This document shows, piece after piece, positions 32,396 through 40,014 of a DNA stretch of 43,973 nt. Location of the stretch: positions 307,564-351,536 of the forward strand of contig NZ_ATYS01000002.1 in assembly GCF_000427805.1 (NCBI RefSeq). Direction: 5' to 3'. A program made the position numbers and the translations under genes. Source of the DNA: Budvicia aquatica DSM 5075 = ATCC 35567. GTDB lineage: Bacteria > Pseudomonadota > Gammaproteobacteria > Enterobacterales > Enterobacteriaceae. Each line of letters starts with the position of its first letter. The stretch's first letter is position 1. The notes beneath the pieces were generated by a model. That model was not told where the DNA came from. It ran no database searches and was given only the letters and a program-made list of their open reading frames with translations.

Positions 32396-33769
32396 TTACA
32401 GCATGCTTTTCGCCATGGTGATTTGTTTGCGCACTGTCTCCGGTGCCGTTCCGCCATAGGACTGTCTGGCGCCGACCGATGCTTCTAGCGTAATGTCGTC
32501 GTAGATGTCGTTTTCAATTTGAGGATGGAAGGTTTGGTATTCGGCCAGCGTCAGTTGGTTAAGCTTCTTGTCGTGTTTAACACAGTGATTGACCACGCTA
32601 CCTACCACATGGTGGGCATCGCGGAAAGGAATCCCTTTGCGAACCAGATAGTCGGCCATATCGGTTGCGGTTGAAAAGCCTTTATCTGCCGCATCCCGGG
32701 TTTTATCTTCATTGATTTTCATTTTTTCAATCATGGGAGCAATGATTTTAAGGCCTGTTTGTAAGGTATCCATCGAGTCGTAAACGGTCTCTTTGTCTTC
32801 ACTCATATCGGTGTTGTAAGAGAGAGGAAGGCCTTTCATGATGGTCAGTATCGCCATTAAGTTACCGTAAACGCGCCCGCTTTTGCCGCGCATTTTTTCG
32901 GCCACGTCAGGGTTTTTCTTCTGCGGCATAATGCTTGAACCGGTACAGAAATCGTCAGACAGTTCGATAAACTTAAAGTCCTGGCTGGAGAACAGCACCA
33001 GTTCTTCTGAAATACGCGTCAGGTGCATAAAGCACATGGCGGCCGTGGCATTGAACTCAATCATATGATCACGATCGCTCACCGAATCGATGCTGTTTGG
33101 CGTCGGTTCATCAAACCCCAGCTCTTTTGCCGTGAACTCACGATCGATAGGGAAGGTGGTACCCGCCAGAGCCGCAGCCCCTAACGGGCATTGTCCCATA
33201 CGGCGGTAGAGATCGTTAAAGCGAGTGTAGTCGCGCTGTAGCATCCAAAAGTAAGCCATGATCCAATGAGGAAACAGAATCGGCTGGCCGGTTTGTAGGT
33301 GAGTATAGCCCGGCATAATGATATTAAAGTTTTGCTCTGCTTTAGCGATGATAGTGGCTTGCAATGCGCGAATATTTTGTTGGATCTCCAGAATAGTGGC
33401 CCGCATATGCATTTTGGAATCGAGCGTTGTTTGGTCGTTGCGGCTTCTGCCGGTATGAAGCTTGCCGCCTACCGGCCCAACAATTTCAGTCATCCTTTTT
33501 TCGATCGCCATATGAATATCTTCATCAGCGGTGCTGAAAACAAACTGACCATTCTCAATTTCTTGTTCGACCTGCTTAAGCCCGTTAATGATGGTGTCAG
33601 CATCGCTTTGACTGATGATGTTCTGACGCCCCAGCATGGTGGCGTGAGCAATACTGCCTTTTATATCGAACGGGCAGAGTCTTTGCTCAATCATGATTGT
33701 CGCATTGAACGCTTCCACCAGTTTGTTAGTTGGCAGGTCAAATCTTCCGCCCCATAGTTTTGATGACAT
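32396..33769 (-). CDS. argH: Argininosuccinate lyase (ArgH family)
   Basis: 457 residues, the usual length. This enzyme splits argininosuccinate into arginine and fumarate. All main signatures are intact: LWGGRF at the N-terminus, KLHTGRSRNDQ (103-113), the catalytic GYTHLQ (His157), and the mobile loop GSSIMPQKKNP (277-287). It is clearly diverged from E. coli ArgH and keeps company with C4-dicarboxylate carriers instead of argC, argB or argG. So it may be a second, catabolic enzyme for argininosuccinate or a related amino-succinate. AAGGAA about 8 nt before the ATG supports the start. A promoter with three regularly spaced TCGACAA boxes lies upstream. Confidence 0.9.
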   Translation of the reverse strand: MSSKLWGGRFDLPTNKLVEAFNATIMIEQRLCPFDIKGSIAHATMLGRQNIISQSDADTIINGLKQVEQEIENGQFVFSTADEDIHMAIEKRMTEIVGPVGGKLHTGRSRNDQTTLDSKMHMRATILEIQQNIRALQATIIAKAEQNFNIIMPGYTHLQTGQPILFPHWIMAYFWMLQRDYTRFNDLYRRMGQCPLGAAALAGTTFPIDREFTAKELGFDEPTPNSIDSVSDRDHMIEFNATAAMCFMHLTRISEELVLFSSQDFKFIELSDDFCTGSSIMPQKKNPDVAEKMRGKSGRVYGNLMAILTIMKGLPLSYNTDMSEDKETVYDSMDTLQTGLKIIAPMIEKMKINEDKTRDAADKGFSTATDMADYLVRKGIPFRDAHHVVGSVVNHCVKHDKKLNQLTLAEYQTFHPQIENDIYDDITLEASVGARQSYGGTAPETVRKQITMAKSML

Positions 33770-33837
33770 AGTGTATTTTCCTTATTAGATGATTTTTTAT
33801 AAAACGAACGGCATGGGTAAAGACTACAACTTATAAT

Positions 33838-33893
33838 CATATTGTCGACAATTGAATTATAAAAATCGACAATATGGATCACAAAATCGACAA
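33838..33893 (-). promoter_or_regulatory. argH promoter with TCGACAA operator array
   Basis: On the - strand, -35 TTGTGA (33879-33884) and -10 TATAAT (33856-33861) are separated by 17 nt. TCGACAA occurs on the + strand at 33845-33851, 33866-33872 and 33887-33893, exactly 21 bp apart: over the transcription start, inside the spacer and just upstream of -35. The first is part of the palindrome ATTGTCGACAAT (33841-33852), and CATATTGTCGA/TCGACAATATG form an 11-bp inverted repeat (33838-33848/33866-33876). The TTGT-N2-ACAA form suits a GntR/FCD dimer, so the regulator at 29825 is the natural candidate. Confidence 0.7.
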
Positions 33894-34063
33894 GAAAATT
33901 TTTGAGATGGGGAGACTTCAGTGTGATAAGAACCATACGATGGTGGGTGGTTTGATAAGTATTTCTTTAATAAGTGACTCAGCTATCAATGTGTCGTTGA
34001 TGATTGGGCTTGTTAATGATTTGCAGGTATAGTTCTTATAAATCAAGCTACAGCGGAGTTTTT

Positions 34064-34489
34064 ATGAGAGGAATAACTTGTGTGTTGGTATTAGTCGCGG
34101 CCTGTTTAACGATATCTGGCTGTGCAAGGCCTTTTGGACCGACACCTTATACGTTTGATCAATCCCTCTTAACTCAGAAGCAAGATACTAAGCAAAGTAA
34201 AATTACTGTTCACCGGTCAGTACAAGTTCGTGGAAATCTGAGTGGTGATAATTGTAAGACGCTTGTATTTATTAATGATACGAAAGCTGCTGCCCTCGCT
34301 CAAAACAAATATGTCGTTCTGTATCTCGATGTCGGTGAATATAAACTAAGAGTGACCGGTGAATGTAATCCAGAATCTGAATGGTTCGAGATGGGACAAA
34401 TCCTGCATATAGTTTCGGATGGCTCTGAGCAAGTATATGAAACCGAAGTTGATGCGTTTAGTCGGGTTAGAATGTCGAGGACACATTAG
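34064..34489 (+). CDS. Small outer- or inner-membrane lipoprotein, unknown function
   Basis: 141 residues from the ATG at 34064, with GGAG 6 nt upstream; the open frame starts 20 codons earlier but that part is not signal-like. The N-terminus MRGITCVLVLVAACLTISGC is a lipoprotein signal with lipobox ISGC, so Cys20 should be lipidated. Residue +2 is Ala, which favours outer-membrane sorting by the usual rule. The mature part has a beta sandwich look (KITVHRSVQVRGNL, TLVFINDTKAAALAQNKYVV, YLDVGEYKLRVTGEC) with a Cys pair that may form a disulfide. It is similar in layout to DUF2846-type lipoproteins, but I am not sure. Confidence 0.72.
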   Translation: MRGITCVLVLVAACLTISGCARPFGPTPYTFDQSLLTQKQDTKQSKITVHRSVQVRGNLSGDNCKTLVFINDTKAAALAQNKYVVLYLDVGEYKLRVTGECNPESEWFEMGQILHIVSDGSEQVYETEVDAFSRVRMSRTH

Positions 34490-35711
34490 GAATTGGTGAG
34501 CTATGTGGTACGGAATATATCTGCTTTATCTGTATTTCTAAGCATAGATTAATTATAAATATCAAAAACATGAATGATATTTGAAGGTAAGAATGAGTTC
34601 TTCATTCTCTCTGGTACGGAGTAGCTGATTGAGAATGTGTGAGTCAATAGCGCTAGCCATTTAAACGGCTTATACAAGACCCTCCTGCTGACGATAACTA
34701 AGTCAACCGGAGGGTGTTAACATCATAATATTTAATTAAAAAATAGAGTGTCGGTTTAGGCGAGTTTTCTTTTAGTGTGCGTTTTAGAGATGCTCGCTAA
34801 CGGGGGACGGTCGCCAATATTGCGGATGCTTTGGGTTATGCGACAGCCAGCAATTTTATGGCGATGTTTAGGCGAAATTTTGGTGATTCACCGGGGCGGT
34901 ATTTTTCTAAGCAACAGCGGCTGTAGTTTGGGGTTGAGCTTATTACCCTGATTCTAATAATTGATGGGCTTTATGCTTTCGGTTTTCTAATAACATTTTG
35001 TGCAGAGTTGAATTAGCAGGCCCGTGCCGAGGGAAACTTAAAAGGCTAACCGGAGCCAGCTTTATCAATACTATTTTTGACTACATGGTATATAGCCATA
35101 AAAAAGAATGTTGATGAGATGTAGGTCTTAATAGCAATATTAGGGTTTATACTTACGATATATCAATGAGGGCATCATTTTCTTACCGCAGAGATAGTCT
35201 TCTGTTCCCAATGGGAGTATTACTTACTCTGTAATAAGCCATAGTAGCTCGATTATCGACTTTCTATTCGGTTAATCGGGTTTGTCTGCCGATGAGATAG
35301 ATTATATCTCAACGGCAGAGTTCTTTGTGCATATAAGAGACATGATAAACAGGCTTGATTGTTGTTTATTCCTTATGCTGTATGGGCTAGTGTGGCCTCA
35401 AGTTTGAACGTTGCAATTTCTTGACTCAAGTAGAATAAATTAAGATTTAATCTAATAGCTGGCTACCTATTTTATCAATTCATGTACCTACTGAAACTTA
35501 GTGTTGAGCATGATTAATCATCCAATGTCAGAAAGCGACTTAGACTATCTCTAAGGCGGCATTAGGGGCTTTGATTATCGCTTTGTGACTCGATGGTGAG
35601 GTTCAGGCCACTGTCGTATTATCTGAATCAATGACGTTATTCACACCAACGTTTATATATTGAAAATTATGTTGATTGTGGCGAGTGAATATCAGTATTA
35701 GGGAGCATGCG
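34490..35711. other. Gene-poor region with hairpins and an AraC relic
   Basis: About 1.2 kb without an intact gene. It holds hairpins AGAATGA/TCATTCT (34590-34608), ACCCTCC/GGAGGGT (34679-34715, with an inner TGAC/GTCA) and a strong 13-bp stem with one A-A mismatch, CTGCCG-A-TGAGATA/TATCTCA-A-CGGCAG (35286-35318). The remnant at 34810-34926 is the end of an AraC-type regulator. I found nothing else I can name in 34930-35711. AGGGAG at 35700-35705 is the ribosome binding site for the next gene. Confidence 0.5.
34810..34926 (+). pseudogene. Remnant of an AraC-family regulator C-terminus
   Basis: The frame reads VANIADALGYATASNF and then MAMFRRNFGDSPGRYF, ending SKQQRL-stop. This is the second helix-turn-helix of an AraC/XylS protein (IA..LGY...S.F...F...FG.SP..Y). 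A TAA lies four codons before it in the same frame, and the residues upstream show only fragments (FRDAR in this frame, LLTGDG-like in another), consistent with frameshift decay. No ribosome binding site or start is evident. Confidence 0.75.
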
Positions 35712-36668
35712 GTGGTAAATAAAATTCAAGTTGGAATAAGTGCTTGTTTATTGGGTGAAAATGTGAGGTTTGATGGTGGGCATAAACGTCTTGCATTTGC
35801 GGTCGAAGAGTTGTCGCCTTTTGTTCAATTTTGTCCAGTGTGTCCTGAAATGGCGTTGGGTTTATCGTCCCCTCGTCCAGCTTTACGTTTAGTCAAAACT
35901 GAGCCTAACGACACGAAGTTACAATTTAGCCGCGATCCTAAAGAAGATCTTACGGTTCCTATGCGACACTTTGCAACCCAGAAAATAGCCAGCCTGTTGC
36001 ATTTGAGTGGTTATATCGTATGTGCCAAATCGCCAAGCTGTGGTATGGAGCGTGTAAGAGTTTATGAGTCTGATAGTACGAACAGTAGTAAGAATGGAGT
36101 AGGTATTTTCACTCAGGAATTAATGCGTAACATGCCATGGTTACCCATTGAGGAAGATGGCCGTTTATGCGATCCGGCTCTTCGTGAAAATTTTATTGCT
36201 CGAATTTTTGCATTACATGAATTAAATCAATTATGTGAAACTCATTTGACCCGCGCTAGCCTGATTTCTTTTCATAGCCGCTATAAACTGTTATTACTGT
36301 CATATTGTCAGCGCCAATACTATGAATTAGGGCGATTTGTGGCGGGTATTGGGCAATGGGACTCGTTAGATGATTTTGTCTATGAATATCGTCATCTCTT
36401 GATGACGTTGATGAGTAATCAAGCATCACGACAGGGACATACTAATGTTTTACAACATGTGCAAGGTTACTTTAGCCATCGTCTGACATCCTCGCAACGC
36501 AGCGAGTTAACCCTCTTAATTGAACATTATCGTCAAGGCTATCAGCCTCTGTTATCTCCGATTACGCTGTTGAAACACTACTTAGCGCAATATCCTGATG
36601 TGTATCTATCTCAACAGCGTTACTTTGATCCTTATCCTGAAATTTTGCGTCTGCGATATGGTGTTTAA
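35712..36668 (+). CDS. TudS-like DUF523 fused to DUF1722 (YbgA)
   Basis: 318 residues starting at GTG 35712, with AGGGAG 6 nt upstream; an in-frame TTG at 35676 is less likely. Residues 4-150 are DUF523: GISACLLGENVRFDGGHKR (Cys12), FCPVCPEMALGLSSPRP (Cys41, Cys44) and CAKSPSCGMERV (Cys104, Cys110). A stand-alone DUF523 protein, TudS, is a [4Fe-4S] thiouracil desulfurase using three such cysteines. Residues 185-315 are DUF1722, the domain of E. coli YbgA, with SFHSRYKLLLLSYCQRQYYE and HVQGYFSHRLTSSQR. The fusion is common in gamma-proteobacteria; the DUF1722 role is unknown. It could process sulfur-modified bases, which is inference. Confidence 0.9.
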   Translation: MVNKIQVGISACLLGENVRFDGGHKRLAFAVEELSPFVQFCPVCPEMALGLSSPRPALRLVKTEPNDTKLQFSRDPKEDLTVPMRHFATQKIASLLHLSGYIVCAKSPSCGMERVRVYESDSTNSSKNGVGIFTQELMRNMPWLPIEEDGRLCDPALRENFIARIFALHELNQLCETHLTRASLISFHSRYKLLLLSYCQRQYYELGRFVAGIGQWDSLDDFVYEYRHLLMTLMSNQASRQGHTNVLQHVQGYFSHRLTSSQRSELTLLIEHYRQGYQPLLSPITLLKHYLAQYPDVYLSQQRYFDPYPEILRLRYGV

Positions 36669-36835
36669 GCGTGATTAAATACTGAAGGTAAAATATCACT
36701 AAATAAATAATGATGATTCAGACTGTTGTGCTGTTGGTGTATTAAGTGTGATTTTTTACAGATTGAAAAAAACGATTCGGACAAAACAAAAATTATCCGA
36801 GTAAGAGTGAAAAACGTAAAATTGGGGCATTAAAA

Positions 36836-38305
36836 ATGCAAGAAAGCAAAGTCAACATAAACCGAATTCACTCTTTGTATGAATCATTGGTCAAGAGGCA
36901 TACTTCTCTTGATAGCACTTTTCACACTATTCTCAATGAAGGGATGAAAGCCTTTAACCTGTCGTTGGGAATTATAAGTCAGATAGACGGTGACAGCTAT
37001 GCTCTGCTTGCAGTCTCACCTGAAGGTAAAGATCTTTCAGCAGGTCAGGTTTTTGAATTAAAAAACACCTATTGCCACCGTGTGGTGAGTGAAAAAAAAA
37101 TAATCAGCATTGAGCATGCGGGATCGGATCCTGATTTTAATACGCATCCGGTCTATATTGGTATGAAACTTGAGAGCTACATCTCTGCACCAATTTGGAT
37201 AAGAGAAAAAGTATGGGGTACCCTTAATTTTTCTTCAACTCAGATAAAAGAAGTTTCTTTTTCTAAAGATGATCATGAGTTCATCAGTTTAATGGCTGAT
37301 GGCATTGGTTCATTAATTGAGATGAATCTATTAAGCGTTGAAAAAGAAGACGTTATTTCAGCGCTAAGTAAAAATAACGACATTCTCGAAAGCATTTTTG
37401 AAAACTCAACCATTGGTATGGCACTGGTCTCTCCTTCTGGCCAATGGGTGAAAGTCAACAACTCCTTGACCCATATGCTGGGGTATACTGAAGACTATCT
37501 GCTTTCCATTAACTTTCAAAATATCACTCACCCTGATGATTTAACTTTAGATTTACAGCAATTAGATTCGCTTGCTCAAGGGAATATTCCGTTCTATCAA
37601 TTGGAAAAAAGGTATCTCACAGCATCTGAAAATTATATCTGGATTCTTCTGAGTGTCTCTTTAGTTCGAGAAGATAATGGTGATGTGAAATATTATATTG
37701 CTCAGATTCAAAGCATTGATGAGCGTAAAAAAATGGAAATGGAACTCAAAAATCAGAAAGAGGCTCTACATGAGGCCAATATTATTCTGGAGCGAATGGC
37801 CACAGAAGACACTCTGACGGAAATTGCTAATCGGCGAAAATTTATGCTCTGGTTTGAGAGTGAAATGACCCGACTGGAACGTCATCCAGTTCCTATATCA
37901 GTTGCACTTGCCGATATCGATTTTTTTAAATCGTATAATGATGACTATGGTCATCAGGAAGGCGATTTTGCCCTAAAAAGCATTGCCAAAAAACTTAGCC
38001 ATACACTACGAGGCCAGGATAAAATTGCGCGGTTTGGCGGGGAGGAATTTATCTTACTTTTCCCTGAAACTGATGAGAAGGGCTGCCTTTTAGTCTGTGA
38101 AAAATTACGAAAAAGTGTTGAAAGCCTGAGCACTCTTAAAAGAACTGTCACTATTAGCATTGGTGGGGTGACATACTATCCTAAAGAAGGCGTGATTGTT
38201 CACTTTGATGATTTATTGAAAGTGGCAGACTCAAAACTCTACGAGGCGAAAAGATCGGGGCGAAATCAGGTAAAAGTGGTCAACTTAGCGGTCTATCAGG
38301 ACTAG
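36836..38305 (+). CDS. GAF-PAS-GGDEF diguanylate cyclase
   Basis: 489 residues, no membrane helix, so soluble. Domain order: GAF (about 20-165, with YCHRVVSEKKIISIEHAG), PAS (about 183-300, with GMALVSPSGQWVKVNNSLTH and ITHPDDLTLDL), a coiled-coil linker (MEMELKNQKEALHEANIILE), then GGDEF (about 325-487). The active site is GGEEF at 401-405, with the inhibitory I-site RGQD at 392-395 correctly five residues before it, so it should make c-di-GMP with feedback control. DIDFFKSYNDDYGHQEGD supplies the metal and GTP contacts. No EAL domain is present. The ligands of GAF and PAS are unknown. The start ATG has only a weak GGGG upstream. Confidence 0.93.
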   Translation: MQESKVNINRIHSLYESLVKRHTSLDSTFHTILNEGMKAFNLSLGIISQIDGDSYALLAVSPEGKDLSAGQVFELKNTYCHRVVSEKKIISIEHAGSDPDFNTHPVYIGMKLESYISAPIWIREKVWGTLNFSSTQIKEVSFSKDDHEFISLMADGIGSLIEMNLLSVEKEDVISALSKNNDILESIFENSTIGMALVSPSGQWVKVNNSLTHMLGYTEDYLLSINFQNITHPDDLTLDLQQLDSLAQGNIPFYQLEKRYLTASENYIWILLSVSLVREDNGDVKYYIAQIQSIDERKKMEMELKNQKEALHEANIILERMATEDTLTEIANRRKFMLWFESEMTRLERHPVPISVALADIDFFKSYNDDYGHQEGDFALKSIAKKLSHTLRGQDKIARFGGEEFILLFPETDEKGCLLVCEKLRKSVESLSTLKRTVTISIGGVTYYPKEGVIVHFDDLLKVADSKLYEAKRSGRNQVKVVNLAVYQD

Positions 38306-38330
38306 TTTCTTTTCTATTTTGATTTGGTCT

Positions 38331-38360
38331 GCCGTAGTCAATAAAACTGACCACGGCTTT
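38331..38360 (+). terminator. Terminator of the diguanylate cyclase gene
   Basis: GCCGTAGTCA (38331-38340) pairs with TGACCACGGC (38348-38357) with one mismatch, loop 7 nt, followed by TTTAA, 25 nt after the stop. Confidence 0.7.
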
Positions 38361-38369
38361 AACGCTTCC

Positions 38370-38438
38370 CTAAAATAATCGCTCTGATTCATTGGGGGCT
38401 AGTCCGCCATTGTATTGGTGAGGTCTGAATTGGCTGTA
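38370..38438 (-). pseudogene. IS3-family transposase C-terminal relic
   Basis: On the - strand the frame reads YSQFRPHQYNGGLAPNESER then LF-stop. This matches the end of IS3/IS911-type OrfB (Y...RPH.YNGGL.PNESE..), where a Trp would normally follow. Residues further upstream in the frame do not show the DDE core, so only the tail of the element survives. Confidence 0.7.
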
Positions 38439-38752
38439 TTGACTATTTTTTACCTCTTCATGGTGGCGTTCAGATAAGCAACTCAGTGGGTCGAGCTGAT
38501 CAAAAGTAATATGGATAAAATAGGTGGGGGCTTTTTAGGGTTAAATTCGATTAAATAAGTTGTTTTAACTTTGGGTTGGGTGATTTAATGTGTTGTTTTA
38601 ATTAAATATTCTTTTAATTATTTTCAGTGGCGAGGTTTAAGCGGTGATTTTGAGGCTGGTTTGAGCGCGTTGTTGAACATGCGATGAATAGCGTTAAGCT
38701 AAATGAATATGAATGTGTAGTAAATGGTGTCACAGCCACTCAATAACGAAGA

Positions 38753-38860
38753 TTTAACGGAGTTGTTGAGGTACATGTAAATCGTCTGAAGATATTGAAA
38801 CGTCAGATGTATGCTGGTCGGGTTAAATCACTAATTGGACGAGGCCGACTAAGACAATGA
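38753..38860 (+). pseudogene. ISL3-like transposase C-terminal relic
   Basis: The frame reads FNGVVEVHVNRLKILKRQMY and continues AGRVKSLIGRGRLRQ-stop. It resembles the end of ISL3-family transposases (NG.vEGHVNRLK.lKRQMYGRA). A TAA stop lies four codons upstream in the same frame, and no catalytic core is visible, so it is a decayed fragment. Confidence 0.6.
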
Positions 38861-40014
38861 TACGCCATAGCCTCAGAGTGTTATCTAATCATTGAAATCA
38901 GTCAACCTGCAATCTAGTCAGCTATGCCTTCACTCGCCGTTGACCGATACTCCCTTGTTCTAAATTATTCCTACTCGGGTATCGGTACCTGCTTCTGGCC
39001 TTTACAGGCGGAGTACGGTGGGCCGATATCCAGCGAAAAGCAGCTTTAGTATGTACGTAAAATCATTCAGTTAACGTAACGGCTAAGAACGCCCTATTTA
39101 GGTATTAATCGCACAGCGCTACTCTGATTGTGAATATACAGGTCATCTATGCGGTAGTTCGCTGGTTTTTCATCGGCGTTCGGTTGATAGTCGCTCTGGG
39201 TTTGAGCATACGAATGTCGGTTTATCCGAACAGGTATATCAACACTGCCCCCTACATTAATTTGGAACCCACAGCGGTTGCTGCTATTGAAACCTTAAGG
39301 GGCTTTCTACCGAATGCACTCCCGTTGGTAAAAATGTTGATTGGCTCTGTCGATGTTGCGGCAATGATCACTATGGCGAGAAATACTGCCCGATCTGTCA
39401 GCGTGGAGAGAATATTTAGATCGCCCTTATTGGCAGGCAGGAAGCAGGCTGCCAGATGACCTTGACCGTTATACTCCTTAAATACCTAATGTCAGGCTGC
39501 ACTGTGTTGGCAGTTAAACGTTTCTGGAGAATACTGGAGCATAAATATTATCGCTTAAAATGGTTTTTGATACTTAAGTCTTATTGCGTATATGCTTTCA
39601 TTTTTAATGAAGAAAGTGCAATCAACACATTAAGAGCATTCCATTTATTTGTAAGTACTTTACCTTTTTAATTAATTAAATTCAATAACTATTTGATGAT
39701 TATTTGTTTTTTTTATTTTTGGGGCTTTTGAACTCCAATTTAATTGATGTTTTTTATTTAAAAAATGATTGATTGTTAATTCTATATAATAGAGGATATT
39801 ATATGCATTATATTTTTGCGTTTTTATATTGACCGATATAAGTCAAATTAGTGGAATCTAACCTGTTGTTTTTTTTGCGGGTTGCCCGTTTTTTAAGCAA
39901 AAAATTTTAATTATTAAATTGTTGGATATTGGCGTTGTATGTTTATCTGGCCTATAGAGTGCAATTTTTATCAATACAATTCTTTGACAAATATTCATTT
40001 GTTAAGAGGTTTAT

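Larger units (their letters stand above)
38306..40014. other. Gene-poor region with transposase relics
   Basis: About 1.7 kb without a convincing intact gene. It holds a terminator for the cyclase gene, an IS3-family relic and an ISL3-like relic. Between 38861 and 39470, scattered decayed coding is suggested by CRCCGNDHYGEKYCPICQ read near 39348-39402, a zinc-ribbon-like piece in a frame full of stops. From 39672 to 40014 the DNA is very A+T-rich. TATAAT at 39785-39790 is a possible -10 for the autotransporter, but no convincing -35 was found. AGAGG at 40005-40009 is the ribosome binding site of the next gene. Confidence 0.5.

Noticed and set aside
39130-39671. Two + strand frames of 109 and 71 codons
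   Set aside because: Neither has a convincing ribosome binding site or recognisable motif; parts of other frames in the same stretch look like decayed coding DNA.
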